Assembly (NCBI GenBank): GCA_031275645.1
Contig: JAISOL010000067.1
Span: forward strand, 1-52,248
Reading direction: 5' to 3'
DNA: 52,248 bases
Origin: Deltaproteobacteria bacterium
GTDB lineage: Bacteria; Desulfobacterota; Desulfovibrionia; Desulfovibrionales; Desulfovibrionaceae
The first letter of the stretch is position 1. Each line of letters begins with the position of its first letter. Shown here piece by piece: positions 17,491-26,173 of this stretch. The notes below the pieces were generated by a model that searched no databases, was not told the origin of the DNA, and was given only the letters and a program-made list of their open reading frames with translations. Position numbers and translations under genes: made by a program.

Positions 17491-19653
17491 TTACTGCTTC
17501 AAACCGAGCAGGGTCTGGAACATCTCGTCGGCGGTGGTGATGAGTTTGGCCGCCGCCTTGTAGGAAGCCTGAAAACGGATGAGGTTGCTCATTTCCTCGT
17601 CCAGGCTCACGCCGGAAATGGAATCCTGCGTGTCCGCCAACTGCCTGGCCACGGCCAGAGTGGATTGGGAATAGAAATTGGCGCCGGCGGCCTCGCTCCC
17701 CACGCCGGAAACGACGGAGGCGTAATAATTGGACAGGCTGCGCGTGGAGTTCATCCCTCTCCAATCGGTGAAAATCAGGCTTTTGTCCACCAGTTTGCCC
17801 ATCTCCAGGGCCGTTAGGTTGTCGCCGCTGTTCAGCTCGCCTCCGCCGTTGACGCGCCCGGCGTTCACGAAATTGATGTTCTGCGCCACCGTCTCGTTGA
17901 GGGTGATGTTCCGGGCGCTCTCGCCCTTGAAATAGGTGTTGATCCCCAGGGCGGCCAGGACGCCGGAGGTGTCGTCGCCGAAGGCGAAGGTATAGCCGTC
18001 CTTGCCGCGTATGCTCAGGCGGTTGTCCACGACGCTTATGTCCAGAAAGTCGCCGAGCGGGTGCGGGCTGCCGTCGGCCAGGGTGACGACGGAAGAATTG
18101 AGCTTGCCCACCAGATCGTCCAGGCTGTCGCCGGGATCGAAGTTCAGGCTCAGGGCGCTCCCCATGCCCGGATTGGACAGCGCCGGCTCTCCGGTGAGGG
18201 GATCGTACAGGGCCACGGAAAAGCTCCCGGCCTGGAGGCGGTCCCCCCAGGTCAGGCCGCTGTAAAGCGCGTCCAGGGGAAAGGAAGAGTCGCGCACGCG
18301 GTAGTCGCCCAGAGCGTAGCTGAATTTTTCCAGGCCCGCGCCCTGGCTGTGCACGCGGTTTACCTCCCAGATCAGGTTTTTGGAGAACTCGTCCAGCTGG
18401 TCGTGGATTTTGCCGGCCTCGTAATCCAGAAAAAGGAGGTTCCCGGAGATGGCGCCGCCGTTGGCGCGATGGCTGTCGATGCTCCCGTCGCTCATTTCCT
18501 GCGGGGTGATCAGCAGAGGGCCTATGGTGGGCTCAATCCAGTAGAGGGCGTCCTTGGGCACCACGGTAAAACGGTCGCCGGCGATAAAAACGTTGTTGGC
18601 GATGGAGGAATCGGGATTGGACTCGAAGTGGATCTCCAGATCCTTGACGCGCACGGGCTTGTCCGCGCCGTAGGCGTCAAAATGCATTTCGTTGCCTTCG
18701 GCGTCCGTCACCCAGGTTTTGCCGCCGTCCAGGGAAACCCTGAATTGGGCGTAGGTGGAGCCGCTGGCCGGGTCCACGTCCCCCACGGCGCCGCCGCTGA
18801 CGAATTCCACGGTGTATTCGAAGCCGTCGGAGCCGTCGAAGGCCAGGCCGCCGTTGAAGGTGGTGGCCGAGCTTTTGGTCTGGAAAACGCGCGGCCCGTC
18901 AAGGGAGAGTTCGTAGGCCACCCCGCCGTCCACCAGAGAGTAGCCGCCCCTGGCGTTGACAATGTAGTTGCCCGCGCCTTTGTCGATCACGTCCACGTCG
19001 ATCAGGGCGGAAAGCTCGCGCGTCAGGGCGTCGCGTTTGTCCAGCAGAGTGTTGGGGTTGTTTTCCCCCCGCACGTAGTGCATGTTGATCTGCTTGTTCA
19101 GGCCGGCTATTTCGGCCATGATCTGGTTGGCCCGCTGCACCTGCTCGCGCAGCTCGGACTTGACGCTTTCCTCAATGTCGAGCAGGCTCTGGTTGGCGCT
19201 CCTGATCGTCCCGCTCAGGGTCTGGCTGTTGGTGACCAGAACCTGCCGTCCGGAAGAATCGTCCGGAAACTGGGAAAGGTCTTCCCAGGAGGCGAAAAAC
19301 TTGTCCAGCACGCTCCCTATGCCGTAGCCGCCGCTCTCGTTAAAGACGGACTCCACCCTGGACATGTCGGAGTACATGGCCGCCCAGCGCGTATACTCGC
19401 TGTTCTTCTGGAGGTAATTGCGCTCTATGAACTTGTCGAAATAGCGTATGACCTCCACGGCCTGAACGCCCTGCCCCATCTGGCCGGGGTTGTAATCCAG
19501 GGCCGTCCAGGCCTCCAGGCGCACGGCCTGGCGGGAATAGCCGCTGCTGTCGACGTTGGCTATATTGTTGCCCGTGACCTGCAGGGCGCTCTGGGAGGCC
19601 AGAAGCGCCCCCTTGCCTATGTTGAGCACGCTGTTGACGCCGGTGGCCATCAT
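17491..19653 (-). CDS. flgK: Flagellar hook-associated protein 1
   Basis: FlgK (720 residues) sits between hook and FlgL. The N-terminal flagellar rod/hook domain (LNIGKGALLASQSALQVTGN, NIANVDSSGYSRQ) and the C-terminal VSLDEEMSNLIRFQASYKAAAKLI match the family. A central expansion makes it much longer than the 547-residue Escherichia protein. It overlaps flgN by 4 bases. Confidence 0.95.
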   Translation of the reverse strand: MMATGVNSVLNIGKGALLASQSALQVTGNNIANVDSSGYSRQAVRLEAWTALDYNPGQMGQGVQAVEVIRYFDKFIERNYLQKNSEYTRWAAMYSDMSRVESVFNESGGYGIGSVLDKFFASWEDLSQFPDDSSGRQVLVTNSQTLSGTIRSANQSLLDIEESVKSELREQVQRANQIMAEIAGLNKQINMHYVRGENNPNTLLDKRDALTRELSALIDVDVIDKGAGNYIVNARGGYSLVDGGVAYELSLDGPRVFQTKSSATTFNGGLAFDGSDGFEYTVEFVSGGAVGDVDPASGSTYAQFRVSLDGGKTWVTDAEGNEMHFDAYGADKPVRVKDLEIHFESNPDSSIANNVFIAGDRFTVVPKDALYWIEPTIGPLLITPQEMSDGSIDSHRANGGAISGNLLFLDYEAGKIHDQLDEFSKNLIWEVNRVHSQGAGLEKFSYALGDYRVRDSSFPLDALYSGLTWGDRLQAGSFSVALYDPLTGEPALSNPGMGSALSLNFDPGDSLDDLVGKLNSSVVTLADGSPHPLGDFLDISVVDNRLSIRGKDGYTFAFGDDTSGVLAALGINTYFKGESARNITLNETVAQNINFVNAGRVNGGGELNSGDNLTALEMGKLVDKSLIFTDWRGMNSTRSLSNYYASVVSGVGSEAAGANFYSQSTLAVARQLADTQDSISGVSLDEEMSNLIRFQASYKAAAKLITTADEMFQTLLGLKQ

Positions 19654-20114
19654 AACCTCCCGTTCAGCAGAGAGGCCGCCGGGCGCCGCCGGACGCGGGC
19701 TCCTCCCGCTCCGTAAGCCGGCTCTTCCCTGGGCACTATGCTCTCGTAAAAAAAGTTCATGAGTTCATGGCTCTGATCCAGCAGGGCCAGGGAAAGGGAG
19801 GAGTTTCTTTCCGCCTGGCGGGCGCAGCGCTGCTCCGCGGCGTCAATTTCCCGGAACAGCTCCATCAGGCGCCCGGCTTCCTCCTCCGGGAGCGGGGCGG
19901 CGTATTCCCTGAGCCGCGCCCCTCCGAGGCGCCGGCGCAGTTCCTCCCGCTCCGCCGCCAACTGGCGCATGAGCTCGTGGATGGAAAACTCCAGCCCTCC
20001 TATTTCCCGCACTTTGCCGGAAACCAGGAGCTCCAGTTCCTCCAGCTGCAGACTTTCCAGAAGCTCCAGGCCTCTGGCCTGGCGGATGAGATTGCCCAAG
20101 ATCAGATCCTTCAT
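19650..20114 (-). CDS. flgN: FlgN-family flagellar export chaperone
   Basis: This 154-residue, mostly helical protein lies directly before flgK, the usual place for FlgN, the chaperone of FlgK and FlgL. It is rich in Leu and Glu with long predicted coiled coils (LELLESLQLEELELLVSGKV, RQLAAEREELRRRLGG). Sequence motifs of the family are weak, so position carries much of the call. flgM, which often precedes flgN, is absent: only 54 bases separate flgN and flgJ. Confidence 0.75.
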   Translation of the reverse strand: MKDLILGNLIRQARGLELLESLQLEELELLVSGKVREIGGLEFSIHELMRQLAAEREELRRRLGGARLREYAAPLPEEEAGRLMELFREIDAAEQRCARQAERNSSLSLALLDQSHELMNFFYESIVPREEPAYGAGGARVRRRPAASLLNGRL

Positions 20115-20168
20115 AAAAATTTCCTTTGCGGGGGAAAATATTTCCGGCCCCGCCCTCGCTCCGGCCGC

Positions 20169-20729
20169 TCACAGCTTGAGATGCAAGTTATGTGCCGCGC
20201 CCGGAGGCATGGCGCTTCCGGAAAGCGGCTTCAGCGGGGGAGATAAAGGAACCAGGGGCAGAGCGCGCCTCTCCGGCGCGAGCTCCCGCAATTCCGGGCG
20301 CAGGGCCGAAGGCGAGGAAGAGGCGCTGAGCACGGCGGAACCGGCCTCCTCCGCTCTGAAGGAGCGGCCTTTTTCACCCAGGCTCCGCGCCAGTTGCTCG
20401 TAGAGCATGTCGGCCAGGCCCATGCCTCCGGAGGAAACCATCTTGCGGGAGAACTCCCGGTCGTACATGCCCTGGTAGATTTCCTCCTCCCGGCCGTAGG
20501 TCCTTCCGCCGCTCTGCCGGGCGTTCTTGCGCATCTGCTCCCAGATTTTCTGGAGGAAGATGCTTTCAAAGCCTTCGCAGGCTTCGCGCAGTTTGGCTTT
20601 TTTGGCTTCCTCGCCGCCGGAGCCGCTTTCCAGGCGCGCGCGCAGGCGGTCCATTTCCAGCCGCCGCCGGATCATTTCCTGATCCCGCGTCCTGTCCGGG
20701 GCCGACGCGGCTTCCGCTCCGGGAGCCAT
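20169..20729 (-). CDS. flgJ: Rod-binding protein, FlgJ N-terminal domain only
   Basis: This 186-residue protein has the FlgJ rod-capping domain (ACEGFESIFLQKIWEQMRKN, then YQGMYDREFSRKMVSSGGMG and LADMLYEQLARSL). It lacks the C-terminal muramidase domain of enterobacterial FlgJ, the normal state in deltaproteobacteria, so another enzyme must open the wall for the rod. The stop codon of flgI abuts its start. Confidence 0.88.
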   Translation of the reverse strand: MAPGAEAASAPDRTRDQEMIRRRLEMDRLRARLESGSGGEEAKKAKLREACEGFESIFLQKIWEQMRKNARQSGGRTYGREEEIYQGMYDREFSRKMVSSGGMGLADMLYEQLARSLGEKGRSFRAEEAGSAVLSASSSPSALRPELRELAPERRALPLVPLSPPLKPLSGSAMPPGAAHNLHLKL

Positions 20730-21869
20730 CTAGATCACCTCCAGGGCGGCGTGCAGCGCCCCGGCGGCCTTGATGGAGCGCAGGATGGAGATCACGTCGC
20801 GCGGCGTGGCCCCCACGGAGTTGAGGCCGTCCACCAGCTCCTGGAGGGTCGCGCCCTCGATGATGTTCAGGCGGCGGGTTTCTTCCGCGCCGTTGATGTC
20901 GGTTTCGGGAGTGACCGCGGTGCCGCCCCCGCTGAAGGGGCCGGGCTGGGAGACGTTGAAGCCCTCGCGCACGGTGACTTCCAGGTTGCCGTGGGCCACG
21001 GCCACGCGGGAAATGCGCACTCCCTGCCCCAGAACTATGGTGCCGGTTTTTTCGTCCACCACCACTCTGGCGGCCGTATCCGGGGTTATTTCAATATTTT
21101 CTATGGAGGCCATGAGCGGGACCAGATTGCTTCTGAAATCGTCCGGCACCGTGAGCTCCACCGTGGAGATATCCAGGGCGCGGGCGAAGCTCCCGCCCAG
21201 AGCGTCGTTGAGGCGCGAGGCCACCTGCTGGGTGGTGGAAAAATCCGGGGCATGCATGTTCAGGAGCATGGAGCTCTGAAGATTGAAGTCAAAAGGCACG
21301 CTCCGCTCCACCATGCCCCCGCCCGGCAGCAGGCCCACGGTGCTGATGTTCTTCATGTTTCCGGCCTGGTTGCCCTGGATGTTGAAGCCGCCTATGGTCA
21401 GGGGCCCCTGGGCCAGGACGTAGATTCTGCCGTCCACGCCCTTGAGCGGAGTCTGCAGCAGCACCCCGCCCAAAAGGCTGGTGGCGTCGCCCAGGGAAGA
21501 AACAGTCACGTCCAGGCGGCTGCCGGGCTTGGCCGAAACCGGCATCCTGGCGGTGACCATCACCGCGGCCACGTTTTTGGGCTTCATCTGGCGCTGTTCC
21601 ACGGATACGCCCATTTTTTCCAGCATACTGGTCATGGAGCGCATGGTGAAGGTCGAGTCCTTCTTGTCGCCCGTGCCCTGCAGGCCCACCACCAGCCCGT
21701 AGCCTATGAGCTGGTTGTCGCGCACTCCCCCGAAAGAGGCTATGTCCTTGATGCGCACGGCCTCGGCCCGGGGAGGCCCGGAGAGGCCGAAAATCCCGGC
21801 CGGGCAGAGCAGAAGCGGCAGCAGCAGAATGGCCGGGAAAAAGCGTCGTTTTTCGCGTAGCTTTATCAT
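20730..21869 (-). CDS. flgI: Flagellar P-ring protein
   Basis: FlgI (379 residues) assembles the periplasmic P-ring around the rod. A signal peptide (residues 1 to about 35, core [15 protein letters not shown]) is followed by [26 protein letters not shown], and the C-terminus has [30 protein letters not shown], both diagnostic. ATG at 21869 has AAAAGGAGCC upstream. flgH, flgA, flgG and flgF, which normally precede it, are missing here; instead a broken Rpn-type gene lies upstream on the other strand. A sigma-54-like promoter at 21901-21916 suggests that flgI starts this operon. Confidence 0.95.
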   Translation of the reverse strand: MIKLREKRRFFPAILLLPLLLCPAGIFGLSGPPRAEAVRIKDIASFGGVRDNQLIGYGLVVGLQGTGDKKDSTFTMRSMTSMLEKMGVSVEQRQMKPKNVAAVMVTARMPVSAKPGSRLDVTVSSLGDATSLLGGVLLQTPLKGVDGRIYVLAQGPLTIGGFNIQGNQAGNMKNISTVGLLPGGGMVERSVPFDFNLQSSMLLNMHAPDFSTTQQVASRLNDALGGSFARALDISTVELTVPDDFRSNLVPLMASIENIEITPDTAARVVVDEKTGTIVLGQGVRISRVAVAHGNLEVTVREGFNVSQPGPFSGGGTAVTPETDINGAEETRRLNIIEGATLQELVDGLNSVGATPRDVISILRSIKAAGALHAALEVI

Positions 21870-21900
21870 TTATGGCTCCTTTTATTTCCGCTTCTCGTCA

Positions 21901-21916
21901 TGCAATAATTGTTCCC
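21901..21916 (-). promoter_or_regulatory. Probable sigma-54 promoter for the flgI-J-N-K-L operon
   Basis: On the minus strand GGGAACAATTATTGCA has the GG and GC at the exact sigma-54 spacing and a perfect TTGCA -12 box; the -24 box is a 3/6 match to TGGCAC. The predicted start lies about 20 bases ahead of flgI, leaving its ribosome site in the transcript. Flagellar genes of related bacteria commonly use RpoN. Confidence 0.55.
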
Positions 21917-22011
21917 AGACAAGCGTCCTGTTATTTCAGAGAGTTAGCGCAAAAGGCCCTGCCGGAAAAATGACGGGGAAAGGCCGCTCCGGGCCTGCCG
22001 GCCGCCTTGAA

Positions 22012-22778
22012 ATGTCGGCGAATTTGCGTTATTTTCTTATGGAAGTTCTTGATCCCAGCCTGCGTCCGGAAAATATCGGCGACAAGTGCTGCATTCTGGA
22101 CATCAGGCTGCATACGAAAAGCAAAAATGTCGTAGACATTGAAATACAGGCCAGGCATCAAGAATTTATCTGGAAAAGAATACAATTTTATGCCGCCAAA
22201 ATGCTTGTCGAAGAGGCGAAAAGCGGCGACGGATATGAAATACTCCCCCATGTGATAAGCATTCTGATAACTGATTTTGTTTTGATTTTGTTTTGATAAA
22301 GGAGAATGGAGAATTTCATAACCGTTTCAGGCTTTATGACGAAAAAACGAAAGCGCGTTTTCCGGATTCCATGGAAATTAACCTGCTGGAGATCCCGAAG
22401 GTACGCGAGGATGACAAGTCACAGTTGAGTAACTGGATGCGTTTCTTCGGCGCAAAGACGGAGGAGGACTTTATGACTATAGCGCAAACAAGCCCGGCCA
22501 TAGCTGAAGCCTGGGGAGTCATCAAACATTTGAGCGCGGATGAATCAGCCCGCATGCTTGCCGAATCCAGAGAAAAAGGCCGGAGGGACATGAAAGCCCA
22601 TAGAGAGACAGGGCGCAGAGAAGGATTGCGGGAAGTATTGCGGGAAGGCGAACAGAAAGGACGGCGGGAAGTCGCCCGGAACGCTCTGCTGGAAAAGCTG
22701 CCTGTGGAAACGGTCGTGAAACTTACCGGCCTTTCCCCGGATGAAGTGGAGCGCCTTGCCGCCGAGCTTCAGCGGTAA
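22012..22778 (+). pseudogene. Broken Rpn-family PD-(D/E)XK nuclease/transposase-like gene
   Basis: This is a relative of the intact gene at 24997-25995. The first frame (22012-22296) has the catalytic core (ILDIRLHTKSKNVVDIEIQA, then a WKRIQFYAAKML helix); the second (from 22293) has HNRFRLYDEK, LEIPKVR and the C-terminal LPVETVVKLTGLSPDEVERLAAELQ. About 60 N-terminal residues including the KNDFVFHKVFG motif are missing. The frame is broken by an 11-base tandem duplication at 22273-22294; removing one copy restores TDFVLIKENGEFHNRF in frame. Rpn proteins promote RecA-independent recombination. This copy is probably dead, and the tandem-repeat lesion could in principle revert. Confidence 0.85.
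22273..22294 (+). repeat. 11-base tandem duplication causing a frameshift
   Basis: GATTTTGTTTT occurs twice back to back (22273-22283 and 22284-22294). One copy gives a continuous Rpn frame; two copies shift it and create a TGA. Confidence 0.9.
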
Positions 22779-23039
22779 AACAGCTTGCCGGCGGACAGGC
22801 CCATTGAAGCCGGAAGTTCCCCCGAAACAGGCCGGAAATGCAGGATGTGGAGGCTGAAAGATTCATTGCCGCCGCGAAGGCTCCTGACAATTTTTTGAAA
22901 ATTCCGCGAAAAGTCCGGAAAAAGCCTTGCCAAGCAACCGCTTTTTTATTATTTGTAGCCGACATAGTTATGTGCTGAGGAGACCTGCGACGGCGCATAG
23001 CCAAAAACTATCAACTAACCTGGTAAGGAAGGTAAAAGA
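22779..23039 (+). promoter_or_regulatory. Porin leader region
   Basis: This 261-base gap holds the porin's upstream signals. TTGCCA at about 22926 followed after 17 bases by TATTTG is a weak sigma-70 candidate. The ribosome site AAGGAAGG lies 8-16 bases before the ATG at 23040. The leader would be about 80 bases long. No other gene is seen. Confidence 0.35.
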
Positions 23040-24428
23040 ATGAGAAAAATTTCTATTCTCCTGGTGGCCGCTATGCTGGCCTTCGGTCTGGTGAGCCAGG
23101 CCGGCGCGGCGGTCAAATTCAACGCCAGCGGCCATTGGCGCGTCCTCTTCAACTTTAACCACGATACCGACTTTAACGACGAAAACACTGAAGACACCTT
23201 CACGGGTAGCAACCGCATCCGCATCCTCTTCAGCGCCGAGGCCAACGAGTTCGTGAAAGGCTCCTGGGAATTCCAGGCCGGGCAATGGGTATGGGGCTCT
23301 GGGCAAAACAGCCCCTCGTATAATATTACTACCAATACTTATACCGCCGGAGGAGGAGCCCCTCTGGATACCGCCAGCGAAAACTTCAAAACCCGTCTGG
23401 CCTGGCTGACGGTGAAGATTCCCAACACTCCGCTCACCGTCAACTCCGGCATACAGCAGCTTAACCTGCCCGGGGCCGTGGCCGGCAACCCCATCTTCGC
23501 CAACCGCGTGGCCGGGGTCTCGGCCGTGGCCAAGGTCACGGACGACGTCTCCCTGACCGCCTTCTGGGCGCGGCCGTATTACAATACGGCTGGTAATGCG
23601 AACCACAATTCCGTGGACTTTTTCGGCCTGATCGCCGGCATCAAGGTAGCTTCCGTTTCCATCAGCCCCTACTATGTCTATGGTAATGCCGGCAACGACT
23701 CGTTCGGCGGCGGCACTTTCCCTGCTGCCCAACCTTGGGCCGGCGGCAATCTTGACGAGGACACGGACTTCCACATAGTCGGTCTGGCCCTCACCGCCAA
23801 TCCCACCCCGGAACTGGCCGTCAAGCTGGACGCCATTTACGGCGCGGCCAAGAACGATAGTTCCGGTTCAATTAACGCTGCTGCTCCTGGCACCAGGTTT
23901 AGAGATTTCGACACCAAAGGCTTTTTCCTGGCCTTGGGCGTGGATTACAAGCTCGGTTTCGGCACCCCCGGACTGGTGGCCTGGTACAGCTCCGGCATGG
24001 ATGACGACGGCGACGGCGTGATCCCCTCCTTCAACAGCGGCGGCAACGGCTTTGCCCCCACCCGCCTGGGCACCGCCGGCGGCAACAACCTCTGGACCGG
24101 TTATAACGCCATTACGGGCACGGGCGTGGGCACCTACGGCATTGGCCTGCAAGTAAAGGACATCAAGACGGCTGATAAGCTCAGCCACGTCTTCCGCGCC
24201 TTCTACATCAAGGGCACCAATGACGAAAAATATGGTGAATGGGGTGACTACAAAGGCCTGGATGAAGATCTCAGTTTCTTCGAGCTGAACTTCGACAGCG
24301 TTTATCAGTTGGTGGACAACCTGCAGGTCAAGCTGGATCTGGGCTACATCATCCCCCACGACAGCGGTGATGACGACGATCTTGACGACGGCTTTAACGC
24401 CCGTCTCTGGCTTTCCTTTGATTTCTAG
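23040..24428 (+). CDS. Outer-membrane homotrimeric porin of the Desulfovibrio type
   Basis: This 462-residue protein has a signal peptide (MRKISILLVAAMLAFGLVSQ, cleavage after AGA near residue 23), alternating beta-strand sequence throughout, acidic surface loops (SSGMDDDGDG, HDSGDDDDLDDG) and a C-terminal LWLSFDF with the terminal Phe used by the BAM machinery. It matches the abundant general porins of Desulfovibrionaceae. Codon use is strongly biased to C-ending codons, as in highly expressed genes. It is monocistronic, with its own leader and a strong terminator at 24471-24502. Confidence 0.92.
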   Translation: MRKISILLVAAMLAFGLVSQAGAAVKFNASGHWRVLFNFNHDTDFNDENTEDTFTGSNRIRILFSAEANEFVKGSWEFQAGQWVWGSGQNSPSYNITTNTYTAGGGAPLDTASENFKTRLAWLTVKIPNTPLTVNSGIQQLNLPGAVAGNPIFANRVAGVSAVAKVTDDVSLTAFWARPYYNTAGNANHNSVDFFGLIAGIKVASVSISPYYVYGNAGNDSFGGGTFPAAQPWAGGNLDEDTDFHIVGLALTANPTPELAVKLDAIYGAAKNDSSGSINAAAPGTRFRDFDTKGFFLALGVDYKLGFGTPGLVAWYSSGMDDDGDGVIPSFNSGGNGFAPTRLGTAGGNNLWTGYNAITGTGVGTYGIGLQVKDIKTADKLSHVFRAFYIKGTNDEKYGEWGDYKGLDEDLSFFELNFDSVYQLVDNLQVKLDLGYIIPHDSGDDDDLDDGFNARLWLSFDF

Positions 24429-24470
24429 GAGTTTGCCTTTGCCCGCGAGCTTTTCGCGGATCAGAGCATG

Positions 24471-24502
24471 AAAAAAGCCGGGAGCAATCCCGGCTTTTTT
24501 TT
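24471..24502 (+). terminator. Rho-independent terminator after the porin gene
   Basis: GCCGGGA (24477-24483) pairs with TCCCGGC (24488-24494) around GCAA. It is flanked by six A and eight T residues, so it can work in both directions. Confidence 0.93.
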
Positions 24503-24978
24503 GCCGCCGGCTTTCTCCGGCTTACCCTTTACAGTATACAATTTTGTTTGTAGTCCCTCCGTGAAACAGCAAGGAATTCAAGCGCTGGCTGTCCGAACCG
24601 GGAGCTACCGTTGCTATGCGCAACGCCGCATTGAAAAAAGGCGCGGTTGAAAGCGACAAAGATATACTCGCTTTATCTGCAAGTCGTGTATGGATTTCCA
24701 GTTTTGCGACGAAATACGCCGGAAGATACCGAGGCCGGTCTGATGTGCTGCCTCTGTTGGTCGTCGTCTGATTTGCCCGAGTAGGCTATATCTGAATTTG
24801 CACGGCTACCCTCTGGCCTTAGCGTCGGCACGGCGCAATTGGAAAAAAGTCAATCCGCCTATGTTTAGCACCTCACACTGTCACTTGAGAAAAATATCAA
24901 CTCTTGAAAGTCTGATAAGCGGCAACCCTCCGAAATTGCATCAGGGGATCAAGAGCCACAGCGGTCTCCGGCGGGGGC
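24503..24978. other. Noncoding accessory spacer with one possible gene remnant
   Basis: This roughly 480-base stretch between the porin terminator and the Rpn gene has no full gene. Frame 24565-24771 (plus) is open for 68 codons after a TGA and reads like protein (SKEFKRWLSEPGATVAMRNA near its start, RVWISSFATKYAGRY later), but I do not recognise it; an ATG lies inside at residue 17. It may be the tail of a lost gene. Base use is more AT-rich than the neighbours, consistent with an insertion site. Confidence 0.4.
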
Positions 24979-25043
24979 CGGAACCCCGGCAAGGCGTCAG
25001 TGCTGGAGAGAGGAGGCCAGCCGGTTCACTTCTTCAAGAGACA
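24979..25043. repeat. 65-base direct repeat, copy 1 (3' end of Rpn gene)
   Basis: The bases 24979-25043 are identical to 26109-26173. They encode the shared last residues SLEEVNRLASSLQH and the sequence just beyond the stop. The repeat shows that the two Rpn genes come from one recent duplication or were homogenised by gene conversion. Confidence 0.9.
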
Positions 25044-25995
25044 GGCCGGTAAGCTTCACGACAGTTTCCACAGGCAGCTTTTCTCGCAGGGCATTCCGGG
25101 CGACTTCCAGCTTGCCTTCCTGCAACCCTTCCTGTCGCCCTTCCTGTCGCCCTTCCTGTCGCCCTTCCTGCAGCCCTTCCTGTCGCCCTTCCTGTAGCCC
25201 TTTCTGCAGCCCTTCCTGCAGCCCTTCCTGCAGCCCTTTCTGTTCGCCTTCGCGATAAGCGCCGATGTAATTGTCCTCAAAATCCATGCGCGCCTTTTCT
25301 CTGGCTTCGGCCAGGGCGCGGGCGCGTTCGTCGCCGCTCAGAACTTTTATGACTCCCCAGGCTTCCGCTATGGCGGGATTGGTTTGCGACAGCATTTCAA
25401 ATTCCTCCTTTTCCCTGGCGCGGAAAAACCGCATCCAGTTGCAGAGCTGAGAGCCGTCAGGCTCACGCACCTTGGGTATTTCCAACACATGGATTTCTAT
25501 GGAATCCGGAAAACTGACCCGCGTATTTTCATCATAGAGCCGGAAACGATTATGATATACTTCATTTTCCTCTATCAATACATGGTCGGCAATATAAATG
25601 CTTATCACTCTGTTGAGCTGTTCGTAGCGATCCCCTTTCTTGATCTGCTCCAGCAACAGCTTCGCGCTGTAAAACAACAGCCTTTTCCAGATGGAACGCT
25701 GGCGGCGCACCTGGATTTCAACATCAATGACCTTGCCGGAGCCGGTATGGACTTTGACATCCAGAACGCCCAGCTTGTCGTCGATATACTCCCGCTCCAG
25801 ATGCGGATCAACGACTTCAATCCCCTGATATTCCTCAACAGGCAAATCCAGCACGGCTTGCAGAAAACCGCTCAAAACAAGCATGTTTTCGCCGAAGACT
25901 TTGTGAAAAACAAAGTCGTTCTTCGGCGACAGGGGCTTTTTTTCCAATTTCAACTCCCTCGCGCGTTTTCCCGCGTTACCTGAAAAGTAACCCAT
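24997..25995 (-). CDS. Rpn-family recombination-promoting nuclease/putative transposase, intact copy
   Basis: This protein (about 330 residues) has the PD-(D/E)XK core: PLSPKNDFVFHKVFGEN near the start, catalytic Asp in LGVLDVKVHTGSG and the E-x-Q motif in VIDVEIQVRRQ. A variable run of QEGx/KGx tetrapeptides (25116-25248) leads to the C-terminal KLPVETVVKLTGLSLEEVNRLA helices. Family members cut DNA and promote RecA-independent recombination. The start is uncertain: ATG at 25995 lacks a ribosome site, whereas TTG at 25947 has GAGGGAG six bases upstream and begins at EKKPLSPKNDF, which fits the family better. The frame also extends to an ATG at 26043. Confidence 0.85.
   Translation of the reverse strand: MGYFSGNAGKRARELKLEKKPLSPKNDFVFHKVFGENMLVLSGFLQAVLDLPVEEYQGIEVVDPHLEREYIDDKLGVLDVKVHTGSGKVIDVEIQVRRQRSIWKRLLFYSAKLLLEQIKKGDRYEQLNRVISIYIADHVLIEENEVYHNRFRLYDENTRVSFPDSIEIHVLEIPKVREPDGSQLCNWMRFFRAREKEEFEMLSQTNPAIAEAWGVIKVLSGDERARALAEAREKARMDFEDNYIGAYREGEQKGLQEGLQEGLQKGLQEGRQEGLQEGRQEGRQEGRQEGLQEGKLEVARNALREKLPVETVVKLTGLSLEEVNRLASSLQH
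25116..25248 (-). repeat. 12-base coding microsatellite (QEGR/QEGL/QKGL), 11 units
   Basis: Eleven units of about 12 bases (on the plus strand CTTCCTGTCGCC or CTTCCTGCAGCC) encode a charged tetrapeptide repeat linking the nuclease core to the C-terminal helices. The second gene copy has about nine units in a different order, so the tract changes length. Confidence 0.85.
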
Positions 25996-26108
25996 CAAGG
26001 CCGATATTTCAAGACGGCGGGCAGGACTTACGCCTGCCCGCATCCGGAAGGAGACGCAGGGCTTTCCTTATGAAATTTCCATGAAATTTCCCGCGTCATC
26101 GCTGGAGG

Positions 26109-26173
26109 CGGAACCCCGGCAAGGCGTCAGTGCTGGAGAGAGGAGGCCAGCCGGTTCACTTCTTCAAGAGACA
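26109..26173. repeat. 65-base direct repeat, copy 2
   Basis: Identical to 24979-25043. A second shared block, 26339-26639 against 25233-25533 (301 bases), differs at only about five positions by my reading. Confidence 0.88.

Noticed and set aside
25116-25248. CRISPR-like array of short repeats
   Set aside because: The 12-base units are contiguous, without spacers, and encode a QEGx peptide repeat inside an open reading frame.
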